DNA of 43,825 nt from Cyanomargarita calcarea GSE-NOS-MK-12-04C (GTDB lineage Bacteria; Cyanobacteriota; Cyanobacteriia; Cyanobacteriales; Nostocaceae): NCBI GenBank assembly GCA_019359595.1, contig JAHHGZ010000056.1:1-43825 (forward strand), read 5' to 3'. This document shows positions 15,236 to 22,168 of the stretch, one piece after another (the first letter of the stretch is position 1; each line of letters opens with the position of its first letter). The position numbers were made by a program, and so were the translations under genes. The notes beneath the pieces are model-generated. The model made no database searches. It was not told where the DNA came from and saw only the letters and a list, made by a program, of their open reading frames with translations.

Positions 15236-16417
15236 ATGGAACTAAAAGTGAGTATTTCTAGCCTTCCGAGTTCTGCTTACGTACATATTCCTTTTTGTAG
15301 AAGGCGATGCTTTTACTGTGATTTCCCGGTGTCGGTTGTAGGCGATCGCTTGCGCGGTGAAACTTCTGGTACTATCGAACAATATGTTCGGGTATTATGT
15401 AAAGAAATTGCAAACGCGCCCGTTTTTGGTCAACCGTTAAAAACAATTTTCTTTGGTGGTGGAACTCCTTCGCTTTTATCTGTAGAACAGTTACAGCGAA
15501 TACTGTATTCACTGGAGTTTAGGTTTGGGATCTCTCCAGGGGTAGAAATCTCAATGGAAATAGACCCTGGGACGTTCGATTTAGCACATATTCAAGGCTA
15601 CCGCAGTGCTGGGGTAACTCGGGTAAGTTTTGGTGTCCAAGCTTTTCAGGAAGAATTATTACAAAAATCCGGGCGATCGCACTCGGTTGATGATATCTTT
15701 GCATCTGTAGAATTAATCCGCAAAGTAGAGGTACCCGAATTCAGCTTGGACTTAATTTCCGGTTTACCTCATCAAACCCTCACACAATGGCAGGATTCTT
15801 TAGAAAAGGCTGTAGCATTATCACCCACTCATATCTCTATCTACGACCTGACCATCGAACCGGGTACAGCCTTCGGTCGTTATTATCAACCGGGCGACAA
15901 ACCTTTACCTAGCGATGAAACCACAGTTCAAATGTACCACACAGCCCAACAAGTTTTAACTGGTGCAGGGTACGAACATTATGAAATTTCCAACTATGCC
16001 AGAGTTGGACATCAGTGTCAGCACAATCGCGTTTATTGGGAAAATCGCTCTTATTACGGCTTTGGGATGGGTGCAGCCAGTTATGTTGAGGGGAAACGTT
16101 TCACCCGTCCGCGTAAGACTAAAGAGTATTATAACTGGGTAGAAACTGGATGTCTAATTGATTGCCCCGTGACACCCGCACATGAAGTTTTGTTAGAAAC
16201 TTTAATGTTGGGGTTGCGTTTGGCTGAGGGGGTGAGTTTGACAAAATTAAAAGAAGAGTTTGGTGACGAGAGGGTGTCCAAGATTTGGCAGTGTTTGCAG
16301 CCATATTGCAAGCAAGGCTGGGTGGAACTTGTGGGAGAAAGGTTAAGGTTAAGCGATCCTGATGGGTTTTTGTTTTCTAATGTGGTGTTGGCAAATTTGT
16401 TTGCTGAGTTCGGATAA
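15236..16417 (+). CDS. hemW: Radical SAM protein HemW (coproporphyrinogen III oxidase-like heme chaperone)
   Basis: A 393-residue cytosolic radical SAM enzyme. The cluster motif CRRRCFYC (Cys21, Cys25, Cys28; CX3CX2C) is followed by FFGGGTPSLL (about 71-80), SMEIDPGTF and VSFGVQAFQEELLQKSGRSH, all standard. It lacks the extra cysteine after CX3CX2C that true HemN carries (here CDFPV), pointing to HemW, which binds heme and helps load it into respiratory proteins rather than making protoporphyrinogen. The C-terminal HemN/HemW domain (about 300-390) is present (GLRLAEGVSLTKLKEEFG). ATG 15236 is used; GTG 15248 is an alternative. It is divergent from the PIN-TRAM gene across a 240-bp AT-rich gap. 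Confidence 0.88.
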   Translation: MELKVSISSLPSSAYVHIPFCRRRCFYCDFPVSVVGDRLRGETSGTIEQYVRVLCKEIANAPVFGQPLKTIFFGGGTPSLLSVEQLQRILYSLEFRFGISPGVEISMEIDPGTFDLAHIQGYRSAGVTRVSFGVQAFQEELLQKSGRSHSVDDIFASVELIRKVEVPEFSLDLISGLPHQTLTQWQDSLEKAVALSPTHISIYDLTIEPGTAFGRYYQPGDKPLPSDETTVQMYHTAQQVLTGAGYEHYEISNYARVGHQCQHNRVYWENRSYYGFGMGAASYVEGKRFTRPRKTKEYYNWVETGCLIDCPVTPAHEVLLETLMLGLRLAEGVSLTKLKEEFGDERVSKIWQCLQPYCKQGWVELVGERLRLSDPDGFLFSNVVLANLFAEFG

Positions 16418-16516
16418 AAAAGCGCTAAATTTTTCTTTCACTAACCGCATCAGATGGCAGATAACATAATATAGGTAATGGCAGGAGTTAAAATTACTTG
16501 ACAAAGGCGGTATATT

Positions 16517-16777
16517 ATGGGTCGGATAAATCCTTTCACCCTACAAATGCAGATTACCCGAATGTTTGAGCAAGGGCAATCATTTTTCGCCACAACTAAG
16601 GTGCATGATTGGTTAAAAGAACGCCAGCACAATCCAGCCGATTATGACATTATTTTTCATCAAAAACCCGCACCTCCGGGAAAGAAAGAAGTGATGGTTG
16701 TGGAAATTGAATTGCGTCGTAAAGATGGTCAAGCTCTTGACCCCTGGTTGCAAGAACAAGTAAACCTTCACGTTTGA
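16517..16777 (+). CDS. Small conserved-looking cyanobacterial protein, unknown function
   Basis: An 86-residue soluble protein from ATG 16517, preceded by AAGGCGG. It reads MGRINPFTLQMQITRMFEQGQSFFATTKVHDWLKERQHNPADYDI and ends with EVMVVEIELRRKDGQALDPWLQEQVNLHV, an alpha-then-beta pattern. No known motif is recognised. Composition and codon use look genuine. Its stop is five bases from a 13-unit heptamer array, so the transcript may run through the repeat. Confidence 0.65.
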   Translation: MGRINPFTLQMQITRMFEQGQSFFATTKVHDWLKERQHNPADYDIIFHQKPAPPGKKEVMVVEIELRRKDGQALDPWLQEQVNLHV

Positions 16778-16782
16778 TGAAT

Positions 16783-16873
16783 GAAGGAAGAAGGAAGAAG
16801 GAAGAAGGAAGAAGGAAGAAGGAAGAAGGAAGAAGGAAGAAGGAAGAAGGAAGAAGGAAGAAGGAAGAAGGAA
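16783..16873. repeat. Perfect heptamer tandem array (GAAGGAA)x13
   Basis: Exactly 13 identical 7-bp units, 91 bp, purine-only on the plus strand. It begins right after the stop of the 16517 gene. Seven is not a multiple of three, so an open frame through it is expected by chance: the plus-strand ATG 16781 frame gives only KEEGRRK periodicity and is not treated as a gene. Copy number probably varies among strains by slippage. Confidence 0.95.
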
Positions 16874-17288
16874 TTCGTAGGTTTATATATGTGGATTCAG
16901 GCAAGGGAGCTTTGCGTTCTAATCTTAAGAGCGCAAAGTCTGCCGGATAGAAACTTCTGGGAACAAGAGCTTTGCGCAAATCGGCCTTACAACTCAAAAC
17001 GAAAAGACATGAGCGAGGTCGGGGTATTAAAAAGAACAGCGAGGATAAGAATAAATATCTGAAATATTGCCATTCCTATTATCGGTAAAAAATCGTAGGA
17101 TAGGCGCATTTTATAGACATAAAAGACGCATATCCTAGAGGAACATTTATTTATTAAATTACTCTTATTTACTTGGTTACTAGAAAGACAAAGAGCTACA
17201 AAAAATATTAGCAAAAAGTAATTATCGTAGCAATTAATCTATGAAACTACTGTTTATTATGGAAACTGAAAAATACTAGAGGTGTCAC

Positions 17289-17744
17289 TTGTGGAAGCGC
17301 AAATTTAGCTTTATCATCCTTTTGATAACTACACTCGGACTCGTCTTATGTATTAAATTGTTAAAACCACCTGCTGAGGAGTTTTGTACTGGAGTCGGAT
17401 ATTTACCTTCCAACCTCCCTACAAAAACTGTTTATCCGATCAAAGTTGTTGTGGAACCATTCCACGGTCGGCACCAGGTGTACGCAATTTTTCAGATTGA
17501 TGGTAATAAATTGCCTCCTAATGAGCGAGTCGTGTTGACAGTAGGTGGTGCAGGTAATTACTGTGAAATATCAAATTCTGTTGGTCAAAATTTTGAAGGA
17601 ATAGAAACTCCCCCCGGTTACTATTTGTCGAGACATTTTATCCGGACTCGTACTGCTTTAACGTTAAGTGCCAAAGGTTTGTTAGGCAAACTTCGCTCTC
17701 CAGAAAACTGGATGCTGACTTTTACGAGTGGTGGCAAGGGATGA
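17289..17744 (+). CDS. Membrane-anchored or secreted protein of unknown function
   Basis: A 151-residue protein with N-terminal MWKRKFSFIILLITTLGLVL then CIKLL, a signal peptide or signal anchor (helix about 7-24); no clear lipobox. The rest, with KTVYPIKVVVEPFHGRHQVYAIFQIDGNKLPPNERVVLTVGGAGNYC and a later SAKGLLGKLRSPENWMLTF, looks all-beta and periplasmic. The start is TTG 17289, supported by AGAGG six bases upstream; no in-frame ATG exists. I do not recognise the family. A dispersed repeat (17742-17771) begins at the stop codon. Confidence 0.65.
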   Translation: MWKRKFSFIILLITTLGLVLCIKLLKPPAEEFCTGVGYLPSNLPTKTVYPIKVVVEPFHGRHQVYAIFQIDGNKLPPNERVVLTVGGAGNYCEISNSVGQNFEGIETPPGYYLSRHFIRTRTALTLSAKGLLGKLRSPENWMLTFTSGGKG

Positions 17745-17771
17745 TTTATATGATGTCCGCTTAGATGACTA
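17742..17771 (+). repeat. Dispersed repeat, copy 2 (core TATATGATGTCCGCTTA)
   Basis: Matches the reverse complement of 8195-8224 at 27 of 30 positions. It abuts the stop codon of the 17289 gene. The rest of this 363-bp gap holds repeat words (CGCAACGCCAAACGTG) and the two-hairpin element described next. Confidence 0.5.
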
Positions 17772-17890
17772 ATATAACCTTGTAGTTATAATACTCTACG
17801 TCCGCCAAGCCATATGTAGGCGCAACGCCAAACGTGTAGCCATTATGACTATAACATTACTGACATATTGACGCAATTATATTGTCAGAC

Positions 17891-17947
17891 AGCCAGCCAG
17901 GGACTATAAGTCCCTGTCTAATAACCAAAGTCCTCTGAAAGAGGACT
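17891..17947 (+). repeat. Single copy of a two-hairpin structured repeat
   Basis: Hairpin 1 is GGGACT-ATA-AGTCCC (17900-17914); hairpin 2 is AGTCCTCT-GAA-AGAGGACT (17929-17947). They are joined by TGTCTAATAACCAA. The CCCTGTCTAATA joint and the spacing to hairpin 2 are the same as in the 76-bp array at 23658-24037, while stem bases differ in a way that keeps pairing. It lies about 130 bp upstream of the TetR operator. Confidence 0.65.
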
Positions 17948-18077
17948 ATTTGAGTGTCATAGTTCGACGTCAAATTAGTAACCGCTAAACCTGTAAAGAA
18001 TAATTTATACGTACATATGGAAGATATGAGGTTAGGAACTCTTCTTGACAACATTGTGAGAATCAATTAATATATAA

Positions 18078-18099
18078 AATATCCGAACGTTCGGATATT
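18078..18099. promoter_or_regulatory. 22-bp perfect palindrome upstream of tetR (likely autoregulatory operator)
   Basis: The site ATATCCGAACGTTCGGATAT (18079-18098), plus one more matched base on each side, is fully self-complementary and ends 8 bp before the GTG start of tetR. Perfect or near-perfect dyads at this position are typical TetR-family operators. The same CGAACGTTCG core recurs at 18772-18781. Confidence 0.8.
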
Positions 18100-18107
18100 A
18101 AGAGATA

Positions 18108-18749
18108 GTGAAAAAAAAATTATCGAAAAGCGATTCCCCTTTGGAAGGTAAAGACAGCCGAGAGGTTATCCTTACTGTTGCTTTGCAATTGTTCACCACG
18201 AGGGGTTACGATGGCACCTCGATTGATGACATTAGGCTTCAAGCCGGGTTTAAGTCAAAAGCAAGCCTTTATACGCACTTCAAAAGCAAGGAAGACGTAG
18301 CTGATGCGCTGATGACGAGAATTCTTTCTTCTATAGAACAGGTAACGCTCCAAGCTTACACAACAGCGAAAAATGAACCTATCTGTCAGTTTATCGCTAT
18401 TATGCGATCGCTTATCGAGTGGGCACTCACTCATCCCCAAGAGTGTGTTTTTCACCTGATTCGAGGGCAACAGGAAAAGATGCTCACGGGAGAGTATGAT
18501 TTTGAAGGCAACCAGCCTTCTGTGTCTTACCTTGTTATTTTGGGCTTAGTCCAGCAACTGCGGACTGATTATCCGGTAAGACAAATTCACGATGCGGCCT
18601 TATTGAGTATGATTTTTGTGTTAATTGCTCAAGCTGTGATGGATCGTGACGCTTTTGGTTCAATTAGTTTGACAGAACATATGGATCGAGTGCTGGAGAT
18701 GTGCTTGGGTGTTTTGTTTAGCCAGTCTGTAGAAGTTCCAATGGTCTAA
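18108..18749 (+). CDS. TetR/AcrR family transcriptional regulator
   Basis: A 213-residue DNA-binding repressor. The helix-turn-helix (about 16-64) reads DSREVILTVALQLFTTRGYDGTSIDDIRLQAGFKSKASLYTHFKSKEDV, canonical for TetR_N. The remainder is an all-helical ligand/dimer domain (IMRSLIEWALTHPQECVFHLIRGQQEKM). The start is GTG 18108; the first codons are lysine-rich. A perfect palindrome lies just upstream and a related dyad downstream of the gene before the next ORF, so it probably represses itself and the small membrane protein at 18860. The ligand is unknown. Confidence 0.9.
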   Translation: MKKKLSKSDSPLEGKDSREVILTVALQLFTTRGYDGTSIDDIRLQAGFKSKASLYTHFKSKEDVADALMTRILSSIEQVTLQAYTTAKNEPICQFIAIMRSLIEWALTHPQECVFHLIRGQQEKMLTGEYDFEGNQPSVSYLVILGLVQQLRTDYPVRQIHDAALLSMIFVLIAQAVMDRDAFGSISLTEHMDRVLEMCLGVLFSQSVEVPMV

Positions 18750-18768
18750 ATTTTTTTTACTATTTTAT

Positions 18769-18784
18769 GTACGAACGTTCGGAC
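18769..18784. promoter_or_regulatory. Second TetR-type dyad (GTACGAACGTTCGGAC)
   Basis: Shares the CGAACGTTCG core with the palindrome at 18078-18099, with one mismatch in the flanking pairs. It lies 19 bp after the tetR stop and 75 bp before the ATG at 18860, in the right place to control that gene. Confidence 0.65.
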
Positions 18785-18859
18785 GTAAAAAATAGGATCT
18801 TTTAATTTTACTCCCTCCCCGCTTGCTGTGAGTTAATGTATTTTTTGGAGGATAGGCAA

Positions 18860-19243
18860 ATGTCTTTCTTTATTTGGTTGGGCTTTTTACTTTGGTTTGT
18901 AGCAACAGTAGCAGTTCGGTTGATAGGGCAATTTTTATTTAATCCAGAAACCAGCAATCTGCTGCTTACTTTCGTCGCAGCGGTTCCTCTAATGGCAGCT
19001 ATTACGTATTCTATTTATAGCTGGCGTAAAGTTGAAGCAAAGGCGCGTCTGATGGCGATAATGTATGTATTACTACCGGGAATGATGTTAGATACATTCA
19101 CAGTTTTGTTTGCTTCTGATGTGTTTCCTAACTTGACTTCAGAGGGAGTAAGGATATTCTCAGCTTGTTTATTATGGGCATATGGATTGGGATTTATGAC
19201 AGCATTTATACCCAAATCAAGTGTTGATAATATTGCAGTATAA
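18860..19243 (+). CDS. DUF5367-like small integral membrane protein
   Basis: A 127-residue protein with four hydrophobic helices (about 3-22, 31-50, 63-86 and 98-118) and little else: MSFFIWLGFLLWFVATVAVRLIGQFLF, then VAAVPLMAAITYSIYSW, YVLLPGMMLDTFTVLF and FSACLLWAYGLGFMTAF. The pattern resembles DUF5367, whose function is unknown. A GGAGG (18847-18851) eight bases upstream fixes the start at ATG 18860 rather than ATG 18836. It is preceded by a copy of the TetR operator core and is therefore the likely target of the adjacent regulator. Confidence 0.75.
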   Translation: MSFFIWLGFLLWFVATVAVRLIGQFLFNPETSNLLLTFVAAVPLMAAITYSIYSWRKVEAKARLMAIMYVLLPGMMLDTFTVLFASDVFPNLTSEGVRIFSACLLWAYGLGFMTAFIPKSSVDNIAV

Positions 19244-19323
19244 TTCCAGGAGATTAATAATTTCATACCTATAGGTAAAGGCGTTAAGCTAGAATAGTCT
19301 TAGCGCCTTTGCATCACATCATT

Positions 19324-19959
19324 ATGGTAAACCTCTGGACTTCCGCAGACCACGCTTTGGGGTATCTGGCTTCATCTGACGGTATTCCCCACCGGACTGA
19401 GGGTGAAGCAGTGCTATTAGAATATGTGCCTAAGAATATAAAGCGTGTACTAGATTTGGGAACCGGTGACGGTCGTTTACTTGCACTTTTGAAAATTGAC
19501 CGTCCGCAAGTAAAAAGTGTTGCATTGGATTTTTCCCCAACGATGCTAGATGCGGTAAAAAAACGCTTTGCGGAAGATGCAACGGTAAAAATTATTGCAC
19601 ATAATTTAGACGAAACTTTACCCAATCTAAGTAAATTTGATGCGGTGGTTTCTAGTTTTGCTATCCATCACCTTACTCATGAACGGAAGCGATCGCTTTA
19701 TGCAGAAATTTTTGATTTACTAGAACCTGGTGGTGTATTTTGCAACTTAGAACATATTGCTTCACCAACACAAAAATTACACGAGAACTTTTTACAAGCA
19801 ATTGGGGTCAACTTAGAAAAAGACGATCCATCCAATCAACTTTTGGATGTGGAAACACAACTTGGTTGGTTGCGAGAAATTGGCTTTATTGACGTAGATT
19901 GTTACTGGAAATGGCTAGAACTTGCATTGCTAATTGGGCTAAAAGAAGGAAGCTGTTAG
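19324..19959 (+). CDS. Class I SAM-dependent methyltransferase
   Basis: A 211-residue cytosolic protein with the Rossmann-like methyltransferase fold. Motif I is VLDLGTGDGRLLALL (about 38-52), followed by SVALDFSPTMLDAVKKRF (acidic residue after strand 2), then AVVSSFAIHHLTHERKRSLYAEIFDLLEPGGVF, the motif IV-VI region. The frame opens at TTG 19309, but ATG 19324 (MVNLWTSADHALGYLASSDGIPHR) looks natural. The substrate is not predictable: small molecules are typical for this type. The next gene downstream is an ABC exporter after a stretch of heptamer-like repeats. Confidence 0.85.
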   Translation: MVNLWTSADHALGYLASSDGIPHRTEGEAVLLEYVPKNIKRVLDLGTGDGRLLALLKIDRPQVKSVALDFSPTMLDAVKKRFAEDATVKIIAHNLDETLPNLSKFDAVVSSFAIHHLTHERKRSLYAEIFDLLEPGGVFCNLEHIASPTQKLHENFLQAIGVNLEKDDPSNQLLDVETQLGWLREIGFIDVDCYWKWLELALLIGLKEGSC

Positions 19960-19975
19960 TGGTTAGTAGCTAAGA

Positions 19976-20030
19976 AACAACCAACAACCAACAACTAACA
20001 ACCAACAATTAACAACTAACAACTAACAAT
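19976..20030. repeat. Degenerate heptamer repeat (CAACTAA / CAACCAA units)
   Basis: About seven units of a 7-bp word with C/T variation fill the gap between the methyltransferase and the ABC exporter genes. Confidence 0.65.
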
Positions 20031-20036
20031 TCCAGT

Positions 20037-21707
20037 ATGAATTTAATTTGGCTGTTGTTGCGGGCTTCCTGGTTGCAGGTGGCGATCGCTATTTTGACAG
20101 GTTTAATCAGCGGTGGAACGACAGCGAGATTGATTGCGCTGATTAACACTGTTGTTGCTGGTACTTTCACTGAGAATATTGAGTTATATTTTGCAGCACT
20201 GACATTTATAGTTCTTATTAACAGCATCATCTCCCAAGTTTTATTAATCAATCTCTCGCAAGATGCTGTTTATCGTCTGAGGTTGCGGTTATCACAAGGG
20301 ATTTTATCTTCACCATTGCGACATTTGGAAGAATTGGGTGCAAGTCGTTTGTTAGCAACCCTTACGGAGGATGTCGCAACGTTATCCACTACGGTTTATG
20401 CTATTCCCTTCATTTGTGTTGACATTGCGGTGATTGGTGGGTGCTTGCTGTATCTCGGCTCGCTATCTACTACCGTTTTTATCTTCACAGTCGGCTTTAT
20501 TATGGTGGGGATTGGTAGCGTTCAACTGCTGATTAATCGAGCCGCAAGTTTCCTCAATCTAGCACGAGAAGAACAAGACCGTTTATTTCAACACTTTCGT
20601 GCGATTACTGATGGTATCAAAGAACTGAAACTTCATGCTGCACGTCGTCAGGATTTTTTCACTGAAGAATTGCAAGTTAGTGCGGCTAAATCTCGGGACA
20701 ATAATTCAGCAGCACTATTAACATTCTCGATTTCTACAGGTTGGGGAAATCTGTTATTTTTTGCCCTTGTTGGTGTATTGTTATTTGCCTTGCCTAGGTT
20801 AGTAGAAATTCCTCTGGGGGTACTATCTGGATATGTCCTGACGCTGACTTATTTGATGCTGCCCATGCAGAGTATTTTAGATAAATTACAAGCCTTATCG
20901 AGAGCGAGTGTAGCATTACAAAAAATCGAGAAAATGGGGTTAGCACTAGCAACTCAAAAAGAGGATATGCTGGTTCCAATCCAAAAAGATGCAGCAAATT
21001 TTTCAAAACTAGAATTACAACAAGTCACCCATGCTTATCCTGGGGAAGTGGAAGACAGTAAGTTCACTTTAGGCCCTGTGGACTTAAAATTTGAAGCGGG
21101 TGAGGTGATATTTATTGTGGGTGGGAATGGTAGTGGTAAATCCACCCTTGCTAAATTAATCACAGGTTTGTATATACCCGAAACAGGACAAATTAAGCTA
21201 GATAATAAAGTAATTATTGATGATATTCGGGAAGCTTATCGGCAGAATTTTTCTGTCGTTTTTTCGGATTTTTATTTATTTGATAGGCTTTTGGGTGTCG
21301 GTGATGCCAATTTAGATACTCAAGCAAAGGAATATTTAACTCAATTACATTTAGAGAAGAAAGTTAAGATAGAAAATGGTAAGTTATCAACAACAGCATT
21401 ATCCCAAGGACAGCGGAAACGGCTTGCTTTGTTAACAGCTTATTTAGAAAATCGCCCAATTTATTTATTTGATGAATGGGCATCAGATCAAGACCCCGTT
21501 TTTCGCGAGATTTTTTACAAACAAATATTAGCAAATCTGAAACAAAGAGGGAAAACAGTATTAGTTATTAGCCACGATGACCAATATTTTCCAATTGCAG
21601 ATAGAATAATTAAATTAGATTATGGCAAAATTGTATATGATAATAATAATCAAGTAAATGGGAAAGAGCCTTCCACAAGCCCTGTAAGAGTAGTCCCTCC
21701 AAATTAA
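20037..21707 (+). CDS. Cyclic-peptide-export type ABC transporter (fused membrane and ATPase domains)
   Basis: A 556-residue half transporter. Residues 1-300 carry about six membrane helices (for example VAIAILTGLISGGTTARLIAL and FICVDIAVIGGCLLYLGSL). The ATPase domain (about 325-540) has Walker A GGNGSGKST near 361-369, signature LSQGQRKRLALL near 454 and Walker B PIYLFDEWASDQDP near 472-485; the W-A-S-D-Q-D-P form after Walker B and the overall length are typical of the SyrD/PvdE group that exports cyclic or non-ribosomal peptides and siderophore precursors. No peptide synthetase or precursor gene is in the window. It starts at ATG 20037 and is followed after 4 bp by a GNAT gene, a likely operon. 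Confidence 0.85.
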   Translation: MNLIWLLLRASWLQVAIAILTGLISGGTTARLIALINTVVAGTFTENIELYFAALTFIVLINSIISQVLLINLSQDAVYRLRLRLSQGILSSPLRHLEELGASRLLATLTEDVATLSTTVYAIPFICVDIAVIGGCLLYLGSLSTTVFIFTVGFIMVGIGSVQLLINRAASFLNLAREEQDRLFQHFRAITDGIKELKLHAARRQDFFTEELQVSAAKSRDNNSAALLTFSISTGWGNLLFFALVGVLLFALPRLVEIPLGVLSGYVLTLTYLMLPMQSILDKLQALSRASVALQKIEKMGLALATQKEDMLVPIQKDAANFSKLELQQVTHAYPGEVEDSKFTLGPVDLKFEAGEVIFIVGGNGSGKSTLAKLITGLYIPETGQIKLDNKVIIDDIREAYRQNFSVVFSDFYLFDRLLGVGDANLDTQAKEYLTQLHLEKKVKIENGKLSTTALSQGQRKRLALLTAYLENRPIYLFDEWASDQDPVFREIFYKQILANLKQRGKTVLVISHDDQYFPIADRIIKLDYGKIVYDNNNQVNGKEPSTSPVRVVPPN

Positions 21708-21711
21708 CGAT

Positions 21712-22131
21712 ATGGATTGCCGAGTTGTTGCAACGCTGAGTGAAAATCAGATTTTGGAACTTGTTGACTTATATAAAAATGAATTCTGGAGTCAGAAACG
21801 CACACATCAAGATGTTGTTAAGATGTTAGCGGGGTCTGATATTATTGTTGCTTTGGTTGATGAAAAGGAAAATATAATTGCTTTTACTCGTGTTCTTACA
21901 GATTTCGTATATCGGGCAATGATTTTTGATGTTATTGTTAAGCCAAGCCATAGAAATATGGGGCTTGGTGCTAAGTTAATGAATGAAGTTATGAATCATC
22001 CCCAGTTAAAATCAGTTGAGCAGTTTGCTGTTTACTGTTTGCCTGAGATGATACCTTTTTATGAGCGCTGGGGTTTTACTTCTGATGTGGGTGAAATTCG
22101 TTTGATGTATACGAAAAATCCAATTTTATAA
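21712..22131 (+). CDS. GNAT family N-acetyltransferase
   Basis: A 139-residue single-domain acetyl-CoA-dependent acyltransferase. Strands b2-b4 appear as IIVALVDEKENIIAFTRVLTDFVYRAMIFDVIVKPSHRNMGLGAKLMNEV, where R-N-M-G-L-G is the acetyl-CoA pyrophosphate loop (about 83-88), and the C-terminal YCLPEMIPFYERWGF with Tyr-Glu-Arg-Trp is the usual motif B. The ATG at 21712 is 4 bp after the exporter stop, so the two are probably co-transcribed; it could modify the exported compound or confer self-protection (inference). Confidence 0.87.
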   Translation: MDCRVVATLSENQILELVDLYKNEFWSQKRTHQDVVKMLAGSDIIVALVDEKENIIAFTRVLTDFVYRAMIFDVIVKPSHRNMGLGAKLMNEVMNHPQLKSVEQFAVYCLPEMIPFYERWGFTSDVGEIRLMYTKNPIL

Positions 22132-22168
22132 ACGTGCTCTTTTGAATTTTTATGCGTTTCATCTTTTT

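Noticed and set aside
16650-17062. Long frames on both strands through the heptamer array
   Set aside because: A stop-free 7-bp repeat is open in every frame of one strand or the other; products are periodic FFLLPSS or EEGRRKK and not credible proteins.
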